Shown here: piece after piece, positions 56,595-64,000 of the stretch
Position numbering within the stretch: the first letter of the stretch is position 1
Layout: each line of letters starts with the position of its first letter
DNA from: CAWINY01 sp963837635
GTDB taxonomy: Bacteria > Acidobacteriota > Terriglobia > Terriglobales > Acidobacteriaceae
Direction of reading: 5' to 3'
Length of the DNA stretch: 64,000 bases
NCBI GenBank assembly: GCA_963837635.1
Contig: CAWINY010000007.1
Coordinates: 124,001 to 188,000, forward strand
The notes under the pieces: model-generated
The model's database searches: none
Seen by the model: only the letters and a program-made list of their open reading frames with translations
What the model was told of the DNA's origin: nothing
Position numbers and translations under genes: made by a program

Positions 56595-56921
56595 TGCGTA
56601 ATCCTTTAAGAATCAGCTTTTCACCGCAGAGGACGCCCTTCGACTTCGCTCAGGGCAGGCTCCGGATCGCAGAGGAAGATCGTAAAAGCTTTGTCATTCG
56701 AACATCGCAAAGCTTTGTCATTCCGACGCGGAGCAAAGCGAAGCGGAGGAATCTGCAGTTTCGTTTGACAGTGGCGTTACTTTTGAAAGAACTGCAGATT
56801 CCTCGCGTCGCTCGGAATGACAAACCCTGAAGTTATTACTTACCCCAGGGGCCTTCTCTCCTGAAAACTTTGACGTACTTTCCTCCGTGCCCTCGGCGTC
56901 CTCCGCGGTAAACAGGTTTAT
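56595..56921. other. Intergenic spacer inside the pnt operon, holding repeats
   Basis: The spacer carries the palindromic repeat (56716-56823), a short partial copy of its start (AAAGCTTTGTCATTC at 56687), and a hairpin around GCCCTTCGACTTCGCTCAGG. No gene is seen. The repeat lies between pntA1 and pntA2 and could act on the transcript. Confidence 0.55.
56716..56823. repeat. Dispersed palindromic intergenic repeat (copy 2)
   Basis: It starts TGTCATTCCGACGCGGAGCA and ends TCGCTCGGAATGACA, with inner arms GGAGGAATCTGCAGTT and AACTGCAGATTCCTCG that pair closely. It matches 2184-2298 at the arms, while the loop regions differ. Confidence 0.75.
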
Positions 56922-58076
56922 TCAGCTAACCGCCGCCGCTTCCAGTGCGGCGGCGACTCGCTCGTTGACGACTTCCCCGTTGTGGATCACACACGAGCCA
57001 CGGATGATTTCATCGCTCATATCCACGTTCAGTGCTCCACCCTTGATAAGCAGCTTCAAGAAGTTGCTGACATTGCGCGAGTACAGTTGGCTGGCATCCA
57101 CCGGGACGGTAGCGGGCAGGTTCATGGGCGCGAAGATGGTCACGCCATGGTGCTCGATGGTCTCTCCCGGACGGGTCAACTCGCAGTTGCCGCCGCCGGG
57201 CGCGGCCAAATCCACGATCACCGAGCCGGCCTTCATGGCCTCGACTGCCTCGCGGCGGATCAACAGCGGAGCGGGACGCCCCGGCACCTGGGCGGTGGTG
57301 ATGATCACATCCGCGGTCTTAGCCGTCTTGGTGATCAGGTCACGCCCGCGGTTGAGGGCTTCTTCGCTGAGTTCCCTGGCGTAGCCTGACTTGTCCTCGG
57401 TCTCGATACCGCCCAAATCGACCTCCAGAAACTTTGCGCCCAGGGATCTGACCTGCTCCCCGGCCGCGGCGCGCACGTCGTAGCCCTCGACGACCGCGCC
57501 CAACCGGCGCGCGGTGGCGATTGCCTGTAATCCGGCCACGCCCGCGCCGATGACAAACACCCTCGCGGGGGGAACGGTGCCGGCCGCCGTCATCAGCAAC
57601 GGAAACATACGCGGAAGGTGATCGGCCGCGATCAGTACCGCTTTGTATCCCGCAATGGTAGCCATGGACGACTGAGCGTCCATGGCCTGGGCGCGTGTGA
57701 TGCGCGGCACCAACTCCATCGAGAACACGCTGAGGCCGCGGGCAATCGCGGGTTGCAGCGCGCCAGGTTCATCCAGCGGGCGAACGAAACCGACGATCGC
57801 GGCGCCGGGTTTCATCTGTTCGAAATCGCGAGCCTGCGGCCGGGAGACGACCGGGATCAGGTCGGCGGTGGGCAGCAACTCCTCGCGGCTTGCCACCGTA
57901 GCGCCGGCGGCGGAGTAGACGCCGTCATCCGCGCCCAGGTGTGTTCCCACGCCGCTTTCAAGCGCTACCTCGACGCCTTGGGTAACCAGCCCCTTGACCG
58001 CGTCCGGCAGCAATGCCACCCGGGTCTCACCCGGATGGCTCTCGCGAAGAATCGCAATTCGCACTCCGTCCTCCAT
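56922..58076 (-). CDS. pntA1: NAD(P) transhydrogenase subunit alpha-1 (NAD-binding domain I)
   Basis: This 384-residue soluble subunit binds NAD(H) and is homologous to alanine dehydrogenase. It begins MEDGVRIAILRESHPGETRV and holds the Rossmann region ARVFVIGAGVAGLQAIATAR, then LGAVVEGYDVRAAAGEQVRS and ADVIITTAQVPGRPAPLLI. It has the family's VIVDLAAPGGGNCELT segment. It is the first gene of the operon; pntA2 follows after 327 bp. No good ribosome binding site is visible before the ATG at 58076. The neighbouring genes are unrelated. Confidence 0.96.
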   Translation of the reverse strand: MEDGVRIAILRESHPGETRVALLPDAVKGLVTQGVEVALESGVGTHLGADDGVYSAAGATVASREELLPTADLIPVVSRPQARDFEQMKPGAAIVGFVRPLDEPGALQPAIARGLSVFSMELVPRITRAQAMDAQSSMATIAGYKAVLIAADHLPRMFPLLMTAAGTVPPARVFVIGAGVAGLQAIATARRLGAVVEGYDVRAAAGEQVRSLGAKFLEVDLGGIETEDKSGYARELSEEALNRGRDLITKTAKTADVIITTAQVPGRPAPLLIRREAVEAMKAGSVIVDLAAPGGGNCELTRPGETIEHHGVTIFAPMNLPATVPVDASQLYSRNVSNFLKLLIKGGALNVDMSDEIIRGSCVIHNGEVVNERVAAALEAAAVS

Positions 58077-58337
58077 GGCGCGGGCGGACCAGCCCCTCCG
58101 GCCGAACGCTTCTCGCCGGGCAGGTCCTAGGGTCTTAAATCAGCGCGTCCGCACCCAGCCCAGGGGCTCCCTGCGGAATGCAAGTTTATCCGAAGTATCT
58201 TGGGGCGACAAAACAACGTAAGCTCGCCCGAGATCCTCAATGGTTGGATCGTCCGGACGGGCCTCCCGATGAAAATTTTCAGAGGAAGACGAGGCAGAAC
58301 CCATTTGCCAGGAAAGACTCCGGGATCCTGAGCGGAG

Positions 58338-58790
58338 TCACATTTTGATAATAGTGAAGTTCCCGGAGCCGGTGCACCCCGACTGCACTCCGGTTAACGT
58401 CCATGTGCCCGAAATCGTATTGTTGTTCTCGCTCCCCTGAAGGGTAAGCACGTTGTTCTGAGCTGTTGAAAACATCGTGGAAACGGTCATTGCGAAGGCA
58501 CCGGTTACATCACCGTTGAAGTTCCCGGCAAGGACGAACGAGCCAGTCTGGCTGGTCGGCGAACTAAAACATGCCGTAGCTGTGGTGAAACTGAGATTGG
58601 TGACGTTCACGCTGGAGCTGCCGCTGTTTTGACTGAGCGAGGTGGTAAAGGCAAAGGTGGGCGCCCCATTCGGATTGGTCAGGGTTGCCGTCCAATTCCC
58701 ATTGATTACGTTGGCGGAAGTAGTTCCCCCGCCACATGCGCTGAGCGTGAGCCCGAGCGCGAGAAGCATGGCGACTGCAATTTGCTTCAT
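58338..58790 (-). CDS. Small Acidobacteriota-type lipoprotein
   Basis: This 150-residue protein starts at 58790, which is preceded by AAAGGAA. It has a lipoprotein signal (MKQIAVAMLLALGLTLSACG, lipobox LSAC). The mature part is beta-rich with INGNWTATLTNPNGAPTFAF, TACFSSPTSQTGSFVLAGNF and ISGTWTLTGVQSGC, with two cysteines besides the anchor. It resembles lipoproteins of unknown function common in Acidobacteriota. It lies between the pnt operon and the Oar-like receptor, with no operon evidence. Confidence 0.75.
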   Translation of the reverse strand: MKQIAVAMLLALGLTLSACGGGTTSANVINGNWTATLTNPNGAPTFAFTTSLSQNSGSSSVNVTNLSFTTATACFSSPTSQTGSFVLAGNFNGDVTGAFAMTVSTMFSTAQNNVLTLQGSENNNTISGTWTLTGVQSGCTGSGNFTIIKM

Positions 58791-58942
58791 GGGTTCCTTT
58801 CCATTCGGGAAGTGGCGCTGAAAGGAACCCCTCATCAGAATGCGAGTTTCGCGACCCTGAGAAGGTTTACGAAGTTTTACGTTGGGAGCACGGGTTCTCC
58901 GCTGGGGAGCGGGGTCTTGCGTCCACACCGGCTCCCAGCGCG

Positions 58943-61900
58943 TTAGTAAATCAACTTCAGCCCGAATTGAATCTGCCGGGAATAGGTCGCAGTGCTCGTA
59001 ATGTATCCCGCTGTCGGACCACTCACGACCAGGTTCGGCGTACCCAGGTTCGTGTGATTAATCGCATTAAAGAATTCCGCCCTGAACTCCAGATTAAACC
59101 TTTCCGAGATGCTGGTATTTTTGACCATCGAAAGATCCACCGAATCTAACCCAGGGCCAGTCATGGATCCGCGCCCGACATTTCCAAACGTGCCTGCAGC
59201 CGGGATGGTAAAGGCCTGTGGATTGAACCATTGCACTGCATTGATGCTACCGGAGACGGGCTGCTGAATCTGAACTGGGCCGGTGAACGAAGGATTCCAC
59301 GAGGGCCGATCCGGAGTTCGCACGTCGCCATTGCCGGACACGTTGGAACCAACCTGCGGAGTGATCGGGAAGCCGCTCGCGAAGGTCATAATGGTATTCA
59401 TCTGCCAACCGCCGGTAAGTTTTCCACCCCAACCGTGGGTGTCAGCCAGCCAGCGCCGCCCTTTTCCGAAGGGTAGTTCATAGGTGCCCGAGATGTGCGC
59501 CAGATGAGTTACATTCAACGCGGACGGGCCCCAGTCGGCGCGCAGATCGTTGCGGATCATCACCATCTGCGATTGGTTCTGGGCTTGTGCGCCGGTCAGG
59601 CCGGAATTGATATCCAGAGCTTTCGACCAGGTGTAGTTGGCGCGCAACTGTAGGCTTCGGCTCACGCGCCTGGTTACTTCCGCTTCCAGTGCGTTGTAAC
59701 TGCTATTCCCTTCTGTTAGCCAGAAGAACCCTGCCCCAAGGTTAGGATTCGGGCGAGTCCCCACGGGTATGTATAGGGCCCCTTGCGGTACTGGTATGGG
59801 GCTTGGGGTCGCGGGTAGACCATTCGAGGCGACGCCGCCCGCATTAGTGCAAGTTAGCGTCAGGCACGTCTGCGCTGCAATTGTGTTCGGATCGATATTG
59901 AGAAGACCGTGGTAGCTGAATGAGCCTACGTACGCGAGCCGGAAAGTCGTGGTGGGAGTCAGCTCCTGCTCAACACTCAGGGTCCACTTCTGAACGGTCG
60001 GGGTCTTTGCGTCTGATTGCACCCCTTGTGGAGCGTATTTTGCGCATGGAGAGACTCCAAGACCACAGGGAGTTAACGGTGCCGCTCCCGGGGTAATCGG
60101 CACGATGGAAGACAACGGACCGCCCAAAAAGGTACGGGTCCCATTGTATGGATAATTGGAATTCAACTGGAAAGCGAGAGCGTCCAACAACGAATAGTAC
60201 ATACCATAGCCCGCGCGGACCGCAGTCTTGCCGTTGCCAAAAACATCCCAGGCCAGGGCCACTCGTGGACCCAAGAGCCACTTTGCGTTGTTCTTGGTAA
60301 AGGCGGAGTCTGCCACCCGTGGGCTAGTTTCGAGCACGCCATTCGCGCCGGTGATGTAAGTCGAGGCCCTGCCCTCCACCTCATTCCAGCCGCTGGTGAA
60401 CTCGTGTCGGAGCCCAAGCGAAAGCGTCAGATTGGACCTCAGCTTGATCGCATCCTGCACGTACCAGGCGCCTAGCATGCTTCTCCATCCCAATTCAGTC
60501 GCGCTGGGTACCACTTGAAAGTTGCTTATGGTTCCTTGGAGGAAAGTTTGCAGGTTCGTGAACGAGGCTTGGCCGAGCTGGCGCGAAGCGCTGAATTCAT
60601 TGTCTTGCAGCCGCTGGAGCCACACCCCGAGGCTAATCTGATGTCTTCCTTTGCTGACTTGGAGATTGTCGGTAAAGGTATACAGATTTCTACGGTTCCA
60701 TACATTCGAGGCGTTGCTCGGGCCCGCGCCCGTGATGGTGCCATTGGCGCTGACCGTGACGCCGCCCCCAATCGAAATGCCGCCAGGCCCAAAACCAGAT
60801 ACAAACGAGAGGTCCGAGGGAAAGGCCTGGTACGGCGCGGAGTCATTGGCGAAGCCGGCGCGGGAGAACCCAACCGAGAAACTGTTCAATACCTTTGGTG
60901 AAAATAAGTGGGTTTCCTGCAAACTTACAACTTGATTGCGCACTGCGAGGGCGGAAGCGAACAGGGGGTCGGCTAGTGGGACCAGACTATTGCCATCGTC
61001 GATAGTGTAAGAGGCCGAAAGCGTATCCCGGCTTCCGATAATGTAGTCGCTCCGCAGGGTGCCAAAATCTTCCCGTATCGCCTGCTTGGGGCTATTGTGT
61101 GAAAGCGCTTCGCCGCTAGGCTGGCCGCTGGCTGTGAAAATCTCCGAATTTCCTGGATCCGGCTGCGGCCACAACTGCATGTAGTTCTTCGGGTTCAACA
61201 TTGCGGTACAGGGATGCGTAGTTGTGCACTTGGTGGGATCTGGTGTGGGGTTAAGCATTATGCCACTCCGCGCATTAGCGTCAGGGACAGTGCTCACATT
61301 CGTGATCGCCCAGCGTTGCCGAAAACCCTCGTAATCGCCAAACAAGAACAGGTGATCCTTCACCAGCGGGCCTCCCATGGCGCCCCCAAACTGATTCTGC
61401 TTGAAGGGAGGGACGTCGCCCACCGGATCAAAGTAGTTGCGCGCGTCCAAGGCGCTGTTACGCAGAAACTCATAAGCGGTTCCGTGCAGCGCATTAGTGC
61501 CGGACTGAGTGACGATGTTGACCTGTGCGGCAGATCGTTTGCCGTACTCGGCGCCGTAGGTGTCCGTCAGAACGTTGAACTCGCGGACGGCGTCGATCCC
61601 CAGCAGGTCGCCACTAACTCCGCCGGGGGTTACGGCCAGTTGGCTTGTTCCCGTGTACTCAATCCCGTTCAACAAGAACAGGTTATCGCCAGGCCGTTGC
61701 CCGGATACGGAGAAGGCATTCCCGTTGCTTGTGGTGGTGTTGTTGACCCTCTCCTTGCTGTAATTAACTGTACCGGCGTTCAGCGTGATGAGGTTGTCAA
61801 AGCTGCGGCCGTTCAGCGGCAGATCCTTGACTTCGCGTTCGCCAACCAATCCGGAAACAGGAGCGGTCGTGATGTTCACTACCGGAGTCGCCTCGGTGAC

Positions 61901-62248
61901 GGTGACTTCCTGGTGCGCCTCGGCCAGTTCGAAGCGCAAATTGACAACCGCTTCTTGACCGACCGCCAAGTTAACTCTAGCGAATGCGCTCTCAAATCCG
62001 GCTTTGTCCGCCCTGATTTCTTCCGGTCCGATCGGCACCGAGAGGGCTGTGAAGGTGCCCGCGCCAGTTGTCGTTAGTATCCTTCTGTAACCAGTCTCCA
62101 GATTTTGTATGATCACGGTTGCGCCGCTCACGGCCGCGCCCGACGGATCCTCCACTTTTCCGTAGATCAAGCCCGCGCTCTGACTCCACACAAGCGTAGG
62201 ACCAACCAGTCCCAACACCGCCGCAAAAAGAATCTTGAGCAGTCGCAT
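58943..62248 (-). CDS. Oar-like TonB-dependent receptor with N-terminal carboxypeptidase-regulatory domain
   Basis: This 1,101-residue outer-membrane protein has a signal peptide (MRLLKILFAAVLGLVGPTLV, ending near WSQ). A CarboxypepD_reg-like beta-sandwich comes next (LIYGKVEDPSGAAVSGATVI, IQNLETGYRRILTT) and then a plug region (DLPLNGRSFDNLITLNAGTV, SGQRPGDNLFLLNGI). A long beta-barrel ends in the C-terminal aromatic QIQFGLKLIY. No clear TonB box is seen. Such proteins are abundant in Acidobacteriota; roles in uptake or secretion are suggested but not settled. A GGAGG lies about 13 bases before the ATG at 62248. It is not in an operon with the lytic transglycosylase on the other strand. Confidence 0.92.
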   Translation of the reverse strand: MRLLKILFAAVLGLVGPTLVWSQSAGLIYGKVEDPSGAAVSGATVIIQNLETGYRRILTTTGAGTFTALSVPIGPEEIRADKAGFESAFARVNLAVGQEAVVNLRFELAEAHQEVTVTEATPVVNITTAPVSGLVGEREVKDLPLNGRSFDNLITLNAGTVNYSKERVNNTTTSNGNAFSVSGQRPGDNLFLLNGIEYTGTSQLAVTPGGVSGDLLGIDAVREFNVLTDTYGAEYGKRSAAQVNIVTQSGTNALHGTAYEFLRNSALDARNYFDPVGDVPPFKQNQFGGAMGGPLVKDHLFLFGDYEGFRQRWAITNVSTVPDANARSGIMLNPTPDPTKCTTTHPCTAMLNPKNYMQLWPQPDPGNSEIFTASGQPSGEALSHNSPKQAIREDFGTLRSDYIIGSRDTLSASYTIDDGNSLVPLADPLFASALAVRNQVVSLQETHLFSPKVLNSFSVGFSRAGFANDSAPYQAFPSDLSFVSGFGPGGISIGGGVTVSANGTITGAGPSNASNVWNRRNLYTFTDNLQVSKGRHQISLGVWLQRLQDNEFSASRQLGQASFTNLQTFLQGTISNFQVVPSATELGWRSMLGAWYVQDAIKLRSNLTLSLGLRHEFTSGWNEVEGRASTYITGANGVLETSPRVADSAFTKNNAKWLLGPRVALAWDVFGNGKTAVRAGYGMYYSLLDALAFQLNSNYPYNGTRTFLGGPLSSIVPITPGAAPLTPCGLGVSPCAKYAPQGVQSDAKTPTVQKWTLSVEQELTPTTTFRLAYVGSFSYHGLLNIDPNTIAAQTCLTLTCTNAGGVASNGLPATPSPIPVPQGALYIPVGTRPNPNLGAGFFWLTEGNSSYNALEAEVTRRVSRSLQLRANYTWSKALDINSGLTGAQAQNQSQMVMIRNDLRADWGPSALNVTHLAHISGTYELPFGKGRRWLADTHGWGGKLTGGWQMNTIMTFASGFPITPQVGSNVSGNGDVRTPDRPSWNPSFTGPVQIQQPVSGSINAVQWFNPQAFTIPAAGTFGNVGRGSMTGPGLDSVDLSMVKNTSISERFNLEFRAEFFNAINHTNLGTPNLVVSGPTAGYITSTATYSRQIQFGLKLIY

Positions 62249-62574
62249 GTCCTGGATTGCACCTCCGTTTGTATGCCGCTTTTTACCTGACCTTGCAGCA
62301 TGAACCTACTGTTTTAGTTTTTATCTGCCATTTATGCAAACGCCATCGCACATTTTACCAACGCCAATCCTGCGGCCCATGCCTTGGGCTGGCCCGGTTG
62401 ACTAAAGGGTTACTCGACCAAACCGCCGATCCCGGACTGTTATTACTTTGGGCCGATTAGCTGGCTTCCCTTCCGTAACCCCTCTCGGTGCTTTCTCTAA
62501 TTGCCTGCCGGCTTGCCTGCCCTTATTGTCCCGTAACCGGTTACGGTCCGCAGAACGTCGCACGGGGAACGCGA
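62249..62574. other. Divergent intergenic region
   Basis: The 326 bp between the divergent Oar-like and lytic-transglycosylase genes should carry both promoters. No conserved motif is recognised with certainty. Confidence 0.45.
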
Positions 62575-63930
62575 ATGATGACACATTGCATCACCGACGA
62601 CCGAAGCGCTGCCAGACCAGAACCGCCCAGCGCAGCAGTGTGGGTCGTTATTGCTGTGTGCTGCTTGGCCTTTACCCTGCTCTGTCCCCAGGGAATCGCG
62701 GCGGAGTCAGGTGCGGATCACACCGACGGCAAGGTCATCGTAGATGGCCAGAACCCCGCCACGGATTTCAAGGGGGCCAAGCCCCATGCGCCCAAGAACT
62801 TGGAGCAGCCCCAAAGTGAGCATCCGGGCACGCTTGTCCACTGGAGCAAGAGCGAAAGGCGCTGGGTTCCGAGCACGGCGCATGGCCGAGCGGACGAGAC
62901 AGCAATTTATTTGCTAACGCCGCCCGGTCAGGACTGGCAGCAACAGCCTGACGTCATTTCCGAGAAGCAACCTGCTGCGGCACCAGCTCCCGTTGCGAAG
63001 CCAAAGGCAAGCGCTAAAAGGTCCCATGCCACAACTCGGAACGCCAGCCAGCCCGTCCTGGTCCATTGGAGCAAGAGCGAAAAGAGCTGGAAGCCAGTCT
63101 CCGGCAAGGAATTGCGTGCGGCGCGGCAGGCCGCGCAAGAAGTCGCTATTTTTCTATTCTCGTCTCCTGGGCAAGATTCGCAGTCGCAGAGTGAATCCGT
63201 TCCGCTACAAAAATCCACCGCAGCTTCCGCGACTGCGGCAAAGCCAAAACCAACGATGGGAAAGGCCGGCTCCGAGGCGTCGCTCACACAGCCCCTGCCG
63301 GATGCGCAGCAAACCTCTCCGCCACCTTCACGCGCAGCGATCGAGCCGGAGGTGCGGCCAACTCTGGCCGAGTCCGAGCCCCAGGCCTCTGAGATGGCTA
63401 AACTTCGGGCCGGCGGCGCCACGATCGACAAGGTCATTGATGAAGCGGCAGCGCGCCACGGTGTGGACCCGAATCTAGTGCGTGCCGTGATCAAAGCGGA
63501 ATCGAACTTCAACAGCCGGGCGGTTTCCAAGAAAGGCGCGATGGGCTTAATGCAGCTCATGCCCGGGACAGCGAAGCAGCTCAAGGTCAAGCACCCGTTC
63601 GACCCGGCAGAGAACGTCGATGCCGGCGTGCGCCAGCTCAAGTCGCTGCTGGCCAGCTACAACGGTGACGTGCCGCTCTCGCTGGCCGCCTACAACGCCG
63701 GCGCGGGAGCGGTGGCCCGCGCCAACGGCGTACCGAACTCCAGCGAAACCCGCCATTACGTCAAGCAGATTACGAAGATGTACTGGAACAATGTGCCGGA
63801 GATCTCCCCATCTGCAACAACCAGCAGCCGCTCGCCGGCTCGAATCTTGGTTTCAGGGGCACGTGCCAGCAATTCGTCGATCCGGATCTACCGCGCGGCG
63901 AATGGCGTCTTGATGATCAGCGACCAGTAG
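62575..63930 (+). CDS. SLT-type lytic transglycosylase with duplicated N-terminal motif
   Basis: This 451-residue protein starts at 62575 after CGGGGAACG; the frame upstream has no signal peptide. A membrane segment or signal (AAVWVVIAVCCLAFTLLCPQ) comes first. Two copies of a motif of about 45 residues follow: LVHWSKSERRWVPSTAHGRA with AIYLLTPPGQD, then LVHWSKSEKSWKPVSGKELR with AIFLFSSPGQD. A Pro/Gln-rich linker leads to the SLT domain VIDEAAARHGVDPNLVRAVI with catalytic Glu309 in IKAESNFNSRAVSKKGAMGL. MQLMPGTAKQLKV and LSLAAYNAGAGAVARANGVP complete it. It cleaves peptidoglycan between MurNAc and GlcNAc. The duplicated HWSKSE motif is not familiar to me. Confidence 0.9.
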   Translation: MMTHCITDDRSAARPEPPSAAVWVVIAVCCLAFTLLCPQGIAAESGADHTDGKVIVDGQNPATDFKGAKPHAPKNLEQPQSEHPGTLVHWSKSERRWVPSTAHGRADETAIYLLTPPGQDWQQQPDVISEKQPAAAPAPVAKPKASAKRSHATTRNASQPVLVHWSKSEKSWKPVSGKELRAARQAAQEVAIFLFSSPGQDSQSQSESVPLQKSTAASATAAKPKPTMGKAGSEASLTQPLPDAQQTSPPPSRAAIEPEVRPTLAESEPQASEMAKLRAGGATIDKVIDEAAARHGVDPNLVRAVIKAESNFNSRAVSKKGAMGLMQLMPGTAKQLKVKHPFDPAENVDAGVRQLKSLLASYNGDVPLSLAAYNAGAGAVARANGVPNSSETRHYVKQITKMYWNNVPEISPSATTSSRSPARILVSGARASNSSIRIYRAANGVLMISDQ

Positions 63931-63933
63931 AGT

Positions 63934-63989
63934 GGTCAGTGGTCAGTAAAAAGCGGGGAACTGGCCACTGCCCACTGCCCACTGCGTAG
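63934..63989. repeat. Palindromic GTGGTCAGTGG-type intergenic repeat
   Basis: GTGGTCAGTGGTCAGT pairs with ACTGGCCACTGCCCAC, allowing wobble, just after the lytic transglycosylase stop. The window ends shortly after, so its full extent is unknown. Confidence 0.5.
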
Positions 63990-64000
63990 TTTCTGCTTAC

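Overview
The window looks like an accessory stretch of an Acidobacteriota chromosome (inferred from gene content; no rRNA is present to confirm it). Pointers are a 1,101-residue Oar/TonB-dependent-receptor-like protein with an N-terminal carboxypeptidase-regulatory domain, very large lipoproteins built from PKD, ASPM-like (choice-of-anchor D), invasin-type and BIG2 Ig modules, DUF4082 proteins, dispersed palindromic intergenic repeats and moderately high G+C. Much of the window is debris: frameshifted genes, truncated genes and mobile elements.

Layout. 1-7 kb: a frameshifted CusA/CzcA-type RND metal pump, a DUF4143-type ATPase, a CusB-like fragment, and an intact katG. 7-13 kb: remnants of an AbiEi-like antitoxin and of a BACON/NHL-like protein. 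Then a LuxR-type regulator followed by a sigma-factor gene that is frameshifted and separated from it by a complete IS5-family element (9445-10613, TTAG target duplication), a secreted STN-like protein and a transposase fragment. 13-19 kb: a second LuxR-type regulator and three near-identical tandem genes for secreted six-cysteine proteins. Each tandem gene has the same leader and terminator, and the last terminator is split by an ISL3-family element (17184-18557, 8-bp target duplication). 19-21 kb: a SurA-N/DsbA-like protein and a Sel1-repeat protein.

21-45 kb: two giant lipoprotein genes (about 3,890 and about 3,716 residues). They share N-terminal PKD modules and a C-terminal module of about 670 residues but have different repeat-rich centres. 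The first holds an in-frame 1,542-bp tandem duplication. The second is broken near its start by one extra T. A secreted trypsin-like protease follows. 45-50 kb: a decayed adenosine-specific-kinase gene, the 5' part of a group II intron, and an 842-residue DUF4082 protein on the minus strand whose repeats match giant gene 2.

50-53 kb (minus strand): an intact paralogous locus LuxR -> ECF-like sigma -> zf-HC2 anti-sigma with a beta-propeller-like tail; this is the undamaged counterpart of the 8.5-11.1 kb locus. 53-54.5 kb: Fic and integrase remnants next to tRNA-Lys(UUU). 54.8-58 kb: the three-gene NAD(P) transhydrogenase operon pntA1-pntA2-pntB. 58-64 kb: a small lipoprotein, the Oar-like receptor and an SLT-type lytic transglycosylase.

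How it may work together (inference). Three LuxR-type regulators of one family are each followed, on their own strand, by the 12-mer AGGAGGATCCTC and then by a sigma-factor or secreted-protein gene. With the giant lipoproteins, the cysteine-rich exported proteins, a DsbA-like protein and a secreted protease nearby, the 8-53 kb region may be a transcriptionally controlled cell-surface programme that is duplicating and decaying. This is the best candidate in the window for an undescribed system.
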